Shown here in pieces: positions 7,796-20,113 of a stretch of DNA of 34,058 bases. The notes below the pieces were generated by a model that was given only the letters and a program-made list of their open reading frames with translations, was not told the DNA's origin and did not search any database. How positions within the stretch are numbered: position 1 is the first letter of the stretch; each line of letters opens with the position of its first letter. Position numbers and translations under genes: made by a program. Source of the DNA: an uncultured Verrucomicrobia subdivision 3 bacterium (GTDB lineage Bacteria > Verrucomicrobiota > Verrucomicrobiia > Limisphaerales > UBA8199); contig CAIWMU010000200.1 in NCBI GenBank assembly GCA_903913865.1, forward strand, positions 1 to 34,058, in the 5' to 3' direction.

Positions 7796-9199
7796 TCAGC
7801 TCATCCCCATGGACAGCACAGGGGATGGAAGCACTCGATTGATCTGGTCCACTCTGTAGCCGAATCCAGCACCGGAAATCGAAGACAGATCGAGGCGGCC
7901 ATGACGTCGGCTGTAGAGGCCGGGATGCACTCTGGATTCCGGTGCTGAGGCATCCGGGTAGAACTGCATCGCGTTGCTTTCCACTCCCATGATTGTTCCC
8001 AGATGTGCTGCGAGTTGAAGGTGGGGAATCTGGGCGAGCATCGGGTTGGTCAAGTCCTGCACCATGAGTTGAAGCCCTGCCATTTTTGCCCAGCAGGCAG
8101 TCAGGATGGCTCCGGTTTGAGTCTTGCAGGTCTTGAGAGCCACGCCGGTCCAGCCAAGCCCCATGCCCAGACGGACCATTCTCCAATCGTGGGCGCTCTC
8201 ATCGAGAAACAGCGGCTTCCGGGCGCTCACAGAATGAACATCGATCCCGTGCCGTTCGAGGTCGTAGGGAAAGGGCTGCTCGACATAGAGAATACTCCTG
8301 AAGATGGTTGGTTCATCCTGCGCAAGGTGATCGAGAATCTGGTTCACGTATTCAGGATCGAGCACGGTGCAGTTGAAATCGGCGGAGAGATGCTCCACCC
8401 CGTGGTCCGATCCGATGCGGGCCACCGAGACGAGACGCTGATAATCCCGGTCGGCATCGTTGCCTCGCAGTTTGATTTTCAGGCATTTTAGTCCGTCACG
8501 ACGAATCCAATCCGCGAGCAGCAGAGGTTCGCCATCCTGCGGTTCGTTTCCGCTGAAGTCATCGGCCGTCAGCGGGTCAAGGCCACCCACCAGATGCCAG
8601 ACCGGCAATGAAGTTGGCGGGGCAGGTATGAAAAAGTCCGATGGATACCGGCTGGCGAATTGGTTGGCTGGTTCGAGAAATCCTGCAAGGTCCCGTTCCA
8701 ACAGGTCCGGTCCGTAGGTTTCATAAACAGGCCGTCCTGTGAGATGGCCGTAGGCGTCGTGAAGAGCGATGTCAAATGGCGAGAGGCAGAGCAGGGCAGC
8801 GAGCCATGGCATGGGTTCTGCAGGTTCTGCCGGGGGATTGCCCCGGTTGAAGGACTGCAGGATTTCCGGCAACCGTTGCTCCATGAAATCGTGGCCCAGC
8901 ACCAGTGGGTGTGCAGCGGGCTCGATCGCCATCAAGTTCCCGGCCAGTTCCACGCAGAACCGTGTGAGGCAGTCCTGACGCCAGTTGAACGGGCTCGCGC
9001 CGGGCCAGACCCATTGGACGCTCAACGGTGTCTCCCCCCAGCCTTCTGCCTCCTCTCCATCCGAGCCCCGGATCCGGAGCCAGACCCGCGCACAGATGAC
9101 GGAGGTGAGCACTTCGGAGCCGAACTTGAGGGGAACCCGGGTTTTGACCGGGAGGAACCAGAGGCGCAGGGCGGTGATTGCCTGAATCCGCGGGGGCAT
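7796..9199 (-). CDS. Enolase-superfamily (mandelate racemase / muconate lactonizing type) enzyme
   Basis: A 467-residue cytosolic protein with the enolase-superfamily barrel motifs. These are Lys241-Ile-Lys243 (LKCLKIKLRG), metal-ligand candidates Asp274 (SADFN), Glu307 (YVEQPF) and Asp333-Glu334 (FLDES), and a second basic motif Lys356/Lys359 (ALKTCKTQTG). This is the arrangement of MLE/dipeptide-epimerase-like members, with lysines on both sides of the active site. The family performs Mg-assisted proton abstraction alpha to a carboxylate (racemisation, epimerisation, cycloisomerisation, dehydration). The protein is about 100 residues longer than typical members, mainly in the N-terminal cap (residues 60-230). 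It starts 5 nt after the stop of the MFS transporter gene, so the two are probably one transcript and the substrate may be what the transporter imports. Confidence 0.8.
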   Translation of the reverse strand: MPPRIQAITALRLWFLPVKTRVPLKFGSEVLTSVICARVWLRIRGSDGEEAEGWGETPLSVQWVWPGASPFNWRQDCLTRFCVELAGNLMAIEPAAHPLVLGHDFMEQRLPEILQSFNRGNPPAEPAEPMPWLAALLCLSPFDIALHDAYGHLTGRPVYETYGPDLLERDLAGFLEPANQFASRYPSDFFIPAPPTSLPVWHLVGGLDPLTADDFSGNEPQDGEPLLLADWIRRDGLKCLKIKLRGNDADRDYQRLVSVARIGSDHGVEHLSADFNCTVLDPEYVNQILDHLAQDEPTIFRSILYVEQPFPYDLERHGIDVHSVSARKPLFLDESAHDWRMVRLGMGLGWTGVALKTCKTQTGAILTACWAKMAGLQLMVQDLTNPMLAQIPHLQLAAHLGTIMGVESNAMQFYPDASAPESRVHPGLYSRRHGRLDLSSISGAGFGYRVDQINRVLPSPVLSMGMS

Positions 9200-9204
9200 G
9201 GTCG

Positions 9205-10464
9205 TTACTCGGGCAGGGGTTTGCCCTTCGTTTCGGGGGCGAGCCAGATGATCAGCATTCCGATCGCGTAGATGAGGGTGATGGAGGCACCCGCGCGGGC
9301 ATAACTGCCCTCGTAGTGCCGCATCAGCAACCCCATCTGGACCGCCCCGATGGCGGCAAAAATCCGCCCTGTATTATAGCAGATCCCCTGGCCTGTGGCC
9401 CGTGCCCGGGTGGGAAACAGCTCAGGAAGGTAGAGGGGCAGCCAGCCGAAAAAGGCGGCGGTTGACCCGCCCACAAGAACCACCATCCCCAGGAACAGGG
9501 GGCCGTAGGCATCCACCCTGCGGAAGAGAAATGCGGAACTGAGAAGTGAGACCAGGCAGAGGATGAAATAGGCCGTCCGGCGCCCCATCTTCCCGCCGAT
9601 CCATGGGCCGATGAAGCATCCGATAATGGCACCGACCGCAGACAGCATTTGTGTGACCCCCTTGGCGTTGGCAACTTTCCCGCCGGTCAGTTGATCAGCC
9701 CAGGAGGGAAGCCACTGGACCGAACCCCACGTGCCGATCAGCACGATCGAAGCCACGACGATCCCGATGGCGGTATTTTTCCAGAGCCTGGCTGAGAAGA
9801 TCTCTCGCAAGGGTGTGACCACTACTCCCTTGATCGAGGATTTCCAGCGTTCCGATTCCGGAACGTAAAATGCGATGAACAGACAGAGAACCGCCGGGGC
9901 CGCACCGGCGAGCATCACCCAGCGCCAGGAATCGCGGGTGACGCTGAATACCGTCCCCAGGGCTCCGACCAAACCGAATCCCAGATTGGCTGCGGCACCA
10001 ATCGCACCCGCCAGCAGCGGTCGCTTCCCCTCGGGCCAACATTCCATCACGAGTGCCACACCGAGCGACCATTCGCCACCCATGCCAATCGCGGAGAGAA
10101 ACCGGAACAAGGCAAGGTGCCATGGGGCGGTTGCAAAGTAGATGCAGCCAGTGAAGAGGGAATAGGCCAGGATGCTCAACATCATCGATCGAACCCTCCC
10201 GATCCGGTCGCCGAGCCAGCCGAAGATGAAACCTCCAGCCGCCGCACCCAGCAGGAACCAGGCGGTGATCCAGCCCATCCAGGTTCCAATCAGGCGGTCC
10301 GCCTCAACCCCGAGCAGGTCCTGCAGTGCGGGGCGGGCCACAAGCGGGAAGATACCCTGTTCCACTCCATCGAACATCCAGCCAAGGAACGCCGCTGTGA
10401 GAACCAGCCACTGGTCGCGACTGGGTTGACGGCTCGGCGGGCTGAAGGACGTGGCAGATTGCAT
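9205..10464 (-). CDS. MFS transporter (organic acid / sugar acid:H+ symporter type)
   Basis: A 419-residue polytopic membrane protein with about 12 hydrophobic segments. The first helix carries GWMFDGVEQG, close to the 'GWxxDGxD/E' signature of NanT- and AAHS-type carboxylate symporters. The loop between helices 2 and 3 has GWLGDRIGRVRSM (MFS motif A), with its pseudo-repeat GGKMGRRTAY in the second half. Such carriers import organic acids such as sialic acid, lactate or aromatic acids with protons. The substrate here is unknown. The enolase-superfamily gene follows by 5 nt, which suggests uptake plus first-step catabolism of a hydroxy- or sugar acid. The ATG at 10464 is preferred to an in-frame TTG at 10494 because it leaves a short hydrophilic N-terminus. 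Confidence 0.85.
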   Translation of the reverse strand: MQSATSFSPPSRQPSRDQWLVLTAAFLGWMFDGVEQGIFPLVARPALQDLLGVEADRLIGTWMGWITAWFLLGAAAGGFIFGWLGDRIGRVRSMMLSILAYSLFTGCIYFATAPWHLALFRFLSAIGMGGEWSLGVALVMECWPEGKRPLLAGAIGAAANLGFGLVGALGTVFSVTRDSWRWVMLAGAAPAVLCLFIAFYVPESERWKSSIKGVVVTPLREIFSARLWKNTAIGIVVASIVLIGTWGSVQWLPSWADQLTGGKVANAKGVTQMLSAVGAIIGCFIGPWIGGKMGRRTAYFILCLVSLLSSAFLFRRVDAYGPLFLGMVVLVGGSTAAFFGWLPLYLPELFPTRARATGQGICYNTGRIFAAIGAVQMGLLMRHYEGSYARAGASITLIYAIGMLIIWLAPETKGKPLPE

Positions 10465-10540
10465 TGACACAAGGGACAACCTGCCGTGCGTCAAGGCAAG
10501 TCAAAAGCCGTGAAAACGGGTCGCAAATCAGCCGGGGAGA

Positions 10541-10560
10541 GGGGTGGCGTATGCCGCCCC
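10541..10560 (-). terminator. Possible terminator hairpin after panD
   Basis: GGGGTGGC / GCCGCCCC (10541-10548, 10553-10560) form an 8-bp stem with a GTAT loop and one mismatch on the minus-strand RNA, about 20 nt past the panD stop. No T-tract follows, so it is weak. Confidence 0.3.
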
Positions 10561-10578
10561 CGGAAGCTGGACTATCCC

Positions 10579-10941
10579 TCAGATGCCCCGCTCGTTGATG
10601 ATCTGGTTGCCCTCTCCCAGAACGATGACCCTGGGAGCCCAATTCCCGGCCTCTGCAACTTCAAGTTCGGTGAAGCTCATGATCGTGAGCCGGTCTCCCG
10701 GTTTCCCGAGGTGTGCGGCTGCCCCGTTGAGCACGATTTCATTTGTGCCACGCTTTCCGGGAATCGCATAGGTCTCGAACCTGGCAGCATTTGCCATGTT
10801 GCTGCAGAGGATTTTCTCGTAGGGAAGAAGTCCGACCTTTTCCATCAGGTCGAGATCAATGCTCATGCTGCCCTCATACGCAACATTGGCTGCGGTGACG
10901 GCGGCACGGTGAATCTTAGATTTCAAAATGTGAACGAGCAT
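10579..10941 (-). CDS. panD: Aspartate 1-decarboxylase proenzyme
   Basis: A 120-residue protein matching PanD, which makes beta-alanine from L-aspartate for pantothenate and CoA synthesis. The proenzyme cuts itself at Gly24-Ser25 to make the pyruvoyl cofactor, and the motif YEGSMSID places that pair exactly at residues 24-25. Lys9 (LKSKIHRA) and Arg54, Thr57, Tyr58 (ARFETYAIPG) fall at the same positions as the active-site residues of E. coli PanD, and NGAAAHL is also present. The start at 10941 is fixed by this numbering, and a longer in-frame extension upstream should be rejected. Neighbours do not belong to the pantothenate pathway. A candidate promoter lies just upstream, so it is probably expressed separately from the secreted-protein gene before it. 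No Shine-Dalgarno is visible. Confidence 0.95.
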   Translation of the reverse strand: MLVHILKSKIHRAAVTAANVAYEGSMSIDLDLMEKVGLLPYEKILCSNMANAARFETYAIPGKRGTNEIVLNGAAAHLGKPGDRLTIMSFTELEVAEAGNWAPRVIVLGEGNQIINERGI

Positions 10942-10977
10942 AAAGAGTGTCGCGACCCGAACCCGCGCGACCGCCTC

Positions 10978-11005
10978 AATATAGGTTTGCTGCCACAGGA
11001 TGCAA
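10978..11005 (-). promoter_or_regulatory. Promoter candidate for panD
   Basis: On the minus strand TTGCAT (11005-11000) and TATATT (10983-10978) are separated by 16 nt. The start site would fall near 10971, giving a leader of about 30 nt. It lies directly behind the stop codon of the upstream gene. Confidence 0.45.
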
Positions 11006-12952
11006 CTATTTGTCAGGAGGATGCACTGTGGAGGCGGGGGGTGGAGTCGGCAGGAAGATGCGGTGCCAGAAGCCATGGGCATCCGCCCCGGCCCCGCTGA
11101 CGGAGATGTGGAAATGGCGCTCAACCTGCTCAAAGGGCGGTGCCAGGGCCGGGTCGAGCCATTTTCTGGCGGTATCCTCCGGGAGTGACATGCCGATCAG
11201 GCCCAGAAACGCACCCGTCAGATTGCCTGTGGGGAGGGAATCGGTTCCGAGCTTCCATGCTGCGTAGCTTTCGCGCAGGGTCTCCCGGTCGTTCTCCCAC
11301 GCAAACATGGTCGATCCAGGTGGGGTCACCGCTGCTTTGGCCTCGTTGAGCCCCGGGGTGTCTTTCAGTGCCTTGCCCTCGGTTGGCATGTTGCGGATGA
11401 ATTCCTCCAGAAGGGGGGCATCTTCCGAGAAAGCCACATACCCTGTCATGGCAACGAAGTGCAGGCGACTGTCAGGCGAGGCTATCTCCACCCCCGGAAG
11501 GGGTGCGGTTGGAAATGGCACAGTAATTATCCTGTTGCTCAGGAAATCGCGGGATTCCGCCACGCCCGCCTGGGGGTTGAGCAGGAGCAGGACCGGTTTT
11601 GCAGAAGCGGCGACCTGTTCGGAATTGGTCACTCCAAGGATCAGGAGGCTGGCCGGAGCCGGGGCGTTGCTCGCAGCGGCGGCGGCCTTGGTGTATGTGA
11701 GAACGTCATTGCCGAGGTTCCCCATCAGTTGCCTGCGAACATCGAATCCGGGAGCCGATGCTTTCTCAACATCGTTTACGGATTGAATCAGGAAATTGAC
11801 GACGCTGAGGGTCTGCGGCGAAGCCTCCCCAATCCATTTTTCCAGGTCAATCCATGCCTTTGAACCGTCGAGACGCCATCTGCGAAAAGCCTGAGCTTCA
11901 GCCGGGATGAATGGGGGGGGATCCAATTCAAGAGATTCCCCCGGTAGGATTTTGAAAATGCCCTGACGGGAGGCTGCGGGCAGACCGAGCCAGGATTGGA
12001 GCATGAGCCCCCGGGGACGATCCTCAAGCGTCAGCCGTGCCTGCTGGATTCCCTCAACGCCAGCACCCTTTAGAACGGACAGTATCCCTGGTGGCGGATT
12101 GGTATCCGCACTGTTCGGCGGGGCATTTGTTGCCCCTACTGCCGGGGGTAGAAGGTCCCAAAAAATGTGGGGATCAATCCAAAGATAGGCGAGGGCGTTG
12201 CTCAGGGACGGGGCCTGGGCGGTTTGAAACAGGGGGTTCTCGGCCAGAAAGGGGGTTGGGGCGTTCGTGAGTCTTCCCAAGGCGTTGTCGAGGGTGCCAA
12301 CATCAGTGCCGGCAAGGAACATGGAATCCGACTGGCCCACAAACCATTCCATCTCAATGATGCTGTTGGTGGGCGGGGCGTTTGTTCCATCGGGGACCAC
12401 CTCCAGCCTGGGAGTGACGTTCAAAAATCTTCTGACCGGCTCCGGCAGGGCCTGCACGGGGAGGTTGATGGCCGTGAAGTCGTGGTCATGGATCTTCAGG
12501 GGACGAACCTTGATTCCGGCCTGGGCCTGGCGCCGGAAGTAGGCTTGCAAATTGGTGGAGATCGGGTTGCGGTTCCATCCCACATCACAAAGGAACAGGA
12601 GGGCCGGAGGGGTGGCGGTGTTCGAGAGCCATCCGTTTTGAATCAGAGCCAGCGCTGCCGGACCGGTGGGGTATTGGACAATCTGCTTCCATGTTGCGGA
12701 GAATGACCCGCCTGATGGACGCCCGGCAGACGCATCCAACTCATGCTGGAAATTGGTCCGGACTGATGCCATCGATGGATCCATCCAGGCCCGCCACCAG
12801 GGCAATTTTTCCAGACCCGCCTGGAGCCGTGGCACGTCTGGGGCGGCCAGCACCGCGACGCAATCCCTCGGGAGCAGTTGTTCAGGCAACTCGCCCCCGG
12901 TGAGGGCGAGTTGCGACAGACATGCAGCAAGCCAGATGAGCAGGTGCTTCAT
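11006..12952 (-). CDS. Secreted protein of unknown function, 648 residues
   Basis: The protein begins with a Sec signal peptide (MKHLLIWLAACLSQLALTGG) and has no other membrane segment, so it is probably periplasmic or exported. The opening of the mature chain, LLPRDCVAVLAAPDVPRLQ, followed by repeated strand-helix units, and a second half with segments such as NLGNDVLTYTKA, TGYVAFSEDAPLLEEFIRNM and STMFAWEND, has the overall look of DUF3352-type secreted proteins ('lPadtllyv...'). That comparison is only by eye. Asn-Ala-Pro-rich linkers (near residues 190 and 275) and a Pro-rich C-terminus are visible. The start codon shares one base with the stop of the upstream oxidoreductase gene (TGATG), which indicates translational coupling in the operon with the GH2 and oxidoreductase genes. 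Its role there is not known. Confidence 0.75.
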   Translation of the reverse strand: MKHLLIWLAACLSQLALTGGELPEQLLPRDCVAVLAAPDVPRLQAGLEKLPWWRAWMDPSMASVRTNFQHELDASAGRPSGGSFSATWKQIVQYPTGPAALALIQNGWLSNTATPPALLFLCDVGWNRNPISTNLQAYFRRQAQAGIKVRPLKIHDHDFTAINLPVQALPEPVRRFLNVTPRLEVVPDGTNAPPTNSIIEMEWFVGQSDSMFLAGTDVGTLDNALGRLTNAPTPFLAENPLFQTAQAPSLSNALAYLWIDPHIFWDLLPPAVGATNAPPNSADTNPPPGILSVLKGAGVEGIQQARLTLEDRPRGLMLQSWLGLPAASRQGIFKILPGESLELDPPPFIPAEAQAFRRWRLDGSKAWIDLEKWIGEASPQTLSVVNFLIQSVNDVEKASAPGFDVRRQLMGNLGNDVLTYTKAAAAASNAPAPASLLILGVTNSEQVAASAKPVLLLLNPQAGVAESRDFLSNRIITVPFPTAPLPGVEIASPDSRLHFVAMTGYVAFSEDAPLLEEFIRNMPTEGKALKDTPGLNEAKAAVTPPGSTMFAWENDRETLRESYAAWKLGTDSLPTGNLTGAFLGLIGMSLPEDTARKWLDPALAPPFEQVERHFHISVSGAGADAHGFWHRIFLPTPPPASTVHPPDK

Positions 12953-14295
12953 CAGCAGGGCCGACTTTGGCCTGGCATGGCGACAGGGTATTTACCCTGT
13001 GGCCCCGGCATCACCGGCGCTGCTTCGTCCCAGCGCAGTTTGTCCAGCCCGGGGGCCAGCTCACAGTCGGTGGCGATGGCTTCATCCCAGGTCAGCATGC
13101 GGCCTGATTCACAAGCCATCCGGCCCATGATCGCGGTGAAACAGGATTTTGCGCAGCGCTCAGTCTCGTTCAGCGGTTTGTCGGCGCGGATGGCGGCGAA
13201 TAGCAGATCGTGCTCCCGTTGGTAGTGGTCGCACTCAGGTCCCTGATAACTCCAGAGCAGCCTGTCGGAGGTTTGCTTGTGACCCTTGAAGAGGCGCGGC
13301 TTGGACTGGCCCTCTCCGAGAATGGCCGATCCCTTGGTGCCGTGAATGATGTCGCCGAAAAAGTCGTGGCAGTTGGCGATGTGTCGTCCCTGGGCCACCA
13401 TGCGTGTGCCATCCTCGAAGGTGTATTCCGCAGCGTAATGGTCGAAAAGTTGGTCCGCATCCTGACGGGTTTGCCGCCCACCCATGCCCTGCGCGGAGAC
13501 GGGCCATCCGTTCTTAGCCCAGCAGCAGACGTCAATGTTATGAATCAGCCAGTCCACCAGAAAACTGCCATTGAGCCAGGTGAAACAGCTGTAGTTGGAT
13601 ATCTGGTAGGCCAGTTCGCTCATTCCGGGGCTTTTGGGATTCACCCCAACCGGACCATGCATGCGGTATGCGTAGGAGGCGATGACATCGCCGATGACGC
13701 CATCATGGATTTGCTTGATGGTCTCCTCCAGAGGGACATAGTGCCTGCTCATCAAGCCGCCGGACACCTTCAGGTTCTTCTTTTGTGCCTCCTCGCCAGC
13801 CTTCAGCACCCGGCGGATCCCCGGTGCGTCCACAGCGAACGACTTTTCCATGAAGACGTTGACCCCTTTTTGCACCGCATACTCGAAGTGGATGGGCCTG
13901 AAGGCGGGTGGTGTGGCGAGGATGACAACGTCTCCCTTGTCCAAAGAGTCGATGGCGTGTTTGTAGGCATCCATCCCGATGAACTGGCGCTCCTTGGGCA
14001 GTGCCATCTGGTTTTCATGGCCCTTCTGAACATTCGCGACACACGCACTCATGCGGTGTTCGAACACATCCGCGACGGCCCAGAGCTTTGTCGGCCCCTT
14101 TGTGGAGAGGGCTTGTGCTATGGCACCTGATCCGCGCCCGCCACAGCCCACCAGGGCAACCTTGATGGTGTTATCCTCAGCAGCATAGCCGGGTCGGACG
14201 AGGGCTCCCCCGAGGCTTGCGGCTGCCAGCGCGGTAGTGGAGGTTTTCAGGAATTGTCTGCGGTTCAGGTTGGTTGAGTCAGGAGGTGTTTTCAT
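12952..14295 (-). CDS. Tat-exported Gfo/Idh/MocA family oxidoreductase
   Basis: A 447-residue protein. The N-terminus has a twin-arginine signal (NRRQFLK at residues 11-17, then an Ala/Leu-rich stretch to YAA at about 39), so it is probably exported folded with its cofactor. The dinucleotide-binding loop is VALVGCGGRGSG (46-57). The family's usual EKP motif reads EKS here (Glu150-Lys151-Ser152). The candidate catalytic His lies in WLIHNIDVCCW. Members oxidise or reduce sugars and related polyols with NAD(P), some as glycosidases acting through oxidation, and the exported versions keep the cofactor bound. It lies 18 nt behind the GH2 gene and overlaps the next gene by one base, suggesting joint action on liberated sugars. 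Compared with the paralogue at 18410-19795, the fold and length are conserved but the proline is lost. Confidence 0.88.
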   Translation of the reverse strand: MKTPPDSTNLNRRQFLKTSTTALAAASLGGALVRPGYAAEDNTIKVALVGCGGRGSGAIAQALSTKGPTKLWAVADVFEHRMSACVANVQKGHENQMALPKERQFIGMDAYKHAIDSLDKGDVVILATPPAFRPIHFEYAVQKGVNVFMEKSFAVDAPGIRRVLKAGEEAQKKNLKVSGGLMSRHYVPLEETIKQIHDGVIGDVIASYAYRMHGPVGVNPKSPGMSELAYQISNYSCFTWLNGSFLVDWLIHNIDVCCWAKNGWPVSAQGMGGRQTRQDADQLFDHYAAEYTFEDGTRMVAQGRHIANCHDFFGDIIHGTKGSAILGEGQSKPRLFKGHKQTSDRLLWSYQGPECDHYQREHDLLFAAIRADKPLNETERCAKSCFTAIMGRMACESGRMLTWDEAIATDCELAPGLDKLRWDEAAPVMPGPQGKYPVAMPGQSRPC

Positions 14296-14313
14296 GGCTT
14301 TATGACCGTATGA

Positions 14314-18237
<3,924 letters not shown>

Positions 18238-18340
18238 CTAATGTGGCAAGGGCAGGGGGCGTTTGTCCACAATCTTTGAAGGGTAGGGACGAGTTATATC
18301 AGGCCGGGTGACAGGCCGGTTGGGGTTTCGCTCCCCTCAC

Positions 18341-18372
18341 AAAAAAACCGGCACGGTCGAAACCGTGCCGGT
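18341..18372 (-). terminator. Rho-independent terminator of the second oxidoreductase gene
   Basis: A perfect 11-bp stem, ACCGGCACGGT (18347-18357) with ACCGTGCCGGT (18362-18372), closes a UUCG tetraloop on the minus-strand RNA and is followed by seven T residues (18347-18341). It lies about 40 nt past the stop at 18410 and separates this gene from the GH2 operon. Confidence 0.95.
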
Positions 18373-18409
18373 GATGTCAAAACCTTCCTTCAGCCTGGGG
18401 CTCTTGGAA

Positions 18410-19795
18410 TCAATATTCGTGCTTGTTCCGTCCCGGGGTGGGGATGGGGTATTTCCCATCCTTGGCGACGAGCGGTGCAGGACCGTCCATGGTCAGTTTG
18501 TCAACGCCGGGGGCAAACTCATGGTCGCCGTTGAGGATGTCCTCATAGGTAATCTCCAGACCCGTATGGGCAGCCATACGGCCCATGCTGGTGACGAGGC
18601 TGGCCTCAACGCCGCGTTTCGCTTCGTTGTAAGGCTTGTCGGCGCGGATCGCCTCCATCAGGTCGTTCCACTCGTTCAGATAGGGATCGTCCTGCCCGGG
18701 TATCGGCTTGGAACTCCAGAGCATGTTGGATCGCTGCATGTTCTGGCCCTTGAAGATGCTGGAAGGTCCACCGCAATCGCTCGATTTGGAAACGATTGCC
18801 AAGCCCTTGCTGCCGTGGGCGTAGCTGGAGTAGATGTCGTTGCAACCATTCACGCAACGTCCGTCCATATACATCTTGCCGCCGTCCGGGAAGGTGTATT
18901 CGACGGAGTAGGAGTCGAAGTTCTGGTCGATGTAGGTCTGACCTTCGGGATCGGTGCGGTAGTGGCGGCCACCGATGCCTTGTGCCTTTACGGGCCAGGC
19001 ATTCTTCATCCAGCACAGATGGTCGATATGGTGGATGTAAAAGTCGCTGTAGCAACCGCCGCTGGCCCACAGGAAGCTATGGAAGCGTTTGATCTGCCAC
19101 ATCACTTCGGCCGGGTTTCCAGGCCATTTGGTCGAGAATGCCGTTCCAACCGGGCCGTGCATGCGGTAACCGCGCATAAGGATCACATCGCCGATTTCCC
19201 CGTCCTCGACGCGCTTGTGGAGTTCCTGCAGCGCGCGGCTGTGCCGGGACATCAGGCCGACGCCCACCTTCAGATTCTTCTTGGAAGCCTCTTCCGCAAG
19301 GCCGAGCATGCGTTTGCTGGTCGGGCCGTCCACGGTGACCGGCTTCTCCATGAACACGTTCAGGCCCTTTTTGATGGCGTAGGTGAAGTGGACCCAGCGG
19401 AATGCCGGGGGGGTGGTTAGGATCACGATGTCGCCGGGCTTCAGGCAATCCATTGCCTTCTGATAGCCGTCGAAGCCGATGAACTGCCTGTCTGCGGGAA
19501 CTTCAACCTTCGCACCGTGCTCGTTCTTGATGCCTTCGAGGGCGCCGCGGAGGCGGTCTTCGAACACGTCTGCCATGGCCACGAGTTTCACGGGGCCGTG
19601 GCTGGTGCTCAGGGCGTTGCGCGCGGCACCGCCACCACGACCACCGCAACCGACGAGGGCCACCTGAATGGTGTCGCCACTTGCTGCGTGCACATGTGGA
19701 ATGGCCATCCCGGCCAACGCAGAGACTGCGGCCAGTCGTCCGGTCGTCTTGATAAAATCACGTCTGGAAGTTTGGGAGTTGGTTGAATTGTTCAT
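18410..19795 (-). CDS. Tat-exported Gfo/Idh/MocA family oxidoreductase (paralogue)
   Basis: A 461-residue protein with a twin-arginine signal (SRRDFIKTTGR at residues 10-20, hydrophobic stretch to about 37, cleavage near HVHA). The nucleotide-binding loop is VALVGCGGRGGG (46-57) and the family signature EKP is intact at Glu150-Lys151-Pro152. YIHHIDHLCW carries the likely catalytic His pair. Segments such as FIGFDGYQKA, LMSRHSRALQEL and RMHGPVG align by eye with the paralogue at 12952-14295 along the whole length. It presumably performs NAD(P)-dependent sugar oxidation or epimerisation in the periplasm, with a substrate that cannot be read here. It has its own promoter with a perfect TTGACA and its own terminator, so it is a single-gene unit divergent from mreB. 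Confidence 0.88.
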   Translation of the reverse strand: MNNSTNSQTSRRDFIKTTGRLAAVSALAGMAIPHVHAASGDTIQVALVGCGGRGGGAARNALSTSHGPVKLVAMADVFEDRLRGALEGIKNEHGAKVEVPADRQFIGFDGYQKAMDCLKPGDIVILTTPPAFRWVHFTYAIKKGLNVFMEKPVTVDGPTSKRMLGLAEEASKKNLKVGVGLMSRHSRALQELHKRVEDGEIGDVILMRGYRMHGPVGTAFSTKWPGNPAEVMWQIKRFHSFLWASGGCYSDFYIHHIDHLCWMKNAWPVKAQGIGGRHYRTDPEGQTYIDQNFDSYSVEYTFPDGGKMYMDGRCVNGCNDIYSSYAHGSKGLAIVSKSSDCGGPSSIFKGQNMQRSNMLWSSKPIPGQDDPYLNEWNDLMEAIRADKPYNEAKRGVEASLVTSMGRMAAHTGLEITYEDILNGDHEFAPGVDKLTMDGPAPLVAKDGKYPIPTPGRNKHEY

Positions 19796-19806
19796 AAATT
19801 GTTCAA

Positions 19807-19836
19807 ACTATCCGGACACGACACCCCACTTGTCAA
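19807..19836 (-). promoter_or_regulatory. Strong sigma70-like promoter of the paralogous oxidoreductase gene
   Basis: On the minus strand a perfect -35 TTGACA (19836-19831) and a -10 GATAGT (19812-19807) are 18 nt apart. Transcription would start near 19800, only about 5 nt before the ATG at 19795, so there is almost no room for a ribosome binding site. Confidence 0.6.
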
Positions 19837-20063
19837 ACGATAAAGTGCTGTCGTGGTGACCTAATTTTGAACCACTGGCGGACTGTGCGTGAATCCCAAC
19901 TTTGGAACAGGATCGGGGCCGGTCTTTCAGGTCGGCGCAGGCCGTCCCGAGGGCAATCGGTTGCGGCATGTTCTTTCCTGAGATCTGGTTCCGAATAGAC
20001 CGGTCCTGAGGACAGTGATCCTGCCCCCATGTAAAATTGGAACTTTTTGGATGGTTAATGTGC
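19837..20063. other. Non-coding spacer between divergent promoters
   Basis: No gene is visible between the two divergent promoters. The stretch holds three similar AT-rich motifs, TTTTGAACC (19865-19873), TTTGGAAC (19901-19908) and AATTGGAAC (20035-20043), and an inverted pair CCGGTCT / AGACCGG. These may be remnants of an insertion-sequence end or binding sites. Neither can be shown here. Confidence 0.4.
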
Positions 20064-20092
20064 TTGACCCTTGATGGGCCATTCCATAACCT
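20064..20092 (+). promoter_or_regulatory. Sigma70-like promoter of the mreB cluster
   Basis: TTGACC (20064-20069) and TAACCT (20087-20092) have the ideal 17-nt spacing. The start site would be near 20099, giving a leader of about 15 nt with a short AGG before the mreB ATG at 20114. It probably drives mreB and may read through to rng. Confidence 0.65.
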
Positions 20093-20113
20093 TCGATCTG
20101 TCAGGCATAGTTC

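Noticed and set aside
10942-11133. N-terminal extension of panD
   Set aside because: It would shift the Gly24-Ser25 cleavage site and overlaps the coding end of the upstream gene.
13210-14130. Plus-strand frame of 306 codons
   Set aside because: Antisense shadow of the Tat-exported oxidoreductase gene. No recognisable protein.
18308-19420. Plus-strand frame of 370 codons
   Set aside because: Antisense to the paralogous oxidoreductase and crossing its terminator. No domain.
19865-20043. Remnant of IS21-like ends (TTTTGAACC / AATTGGAAC motifs)
   Set aside because: The motifs are short, no transposase fragment is present, and spacing is irregular. Not enough to call a mobile element.
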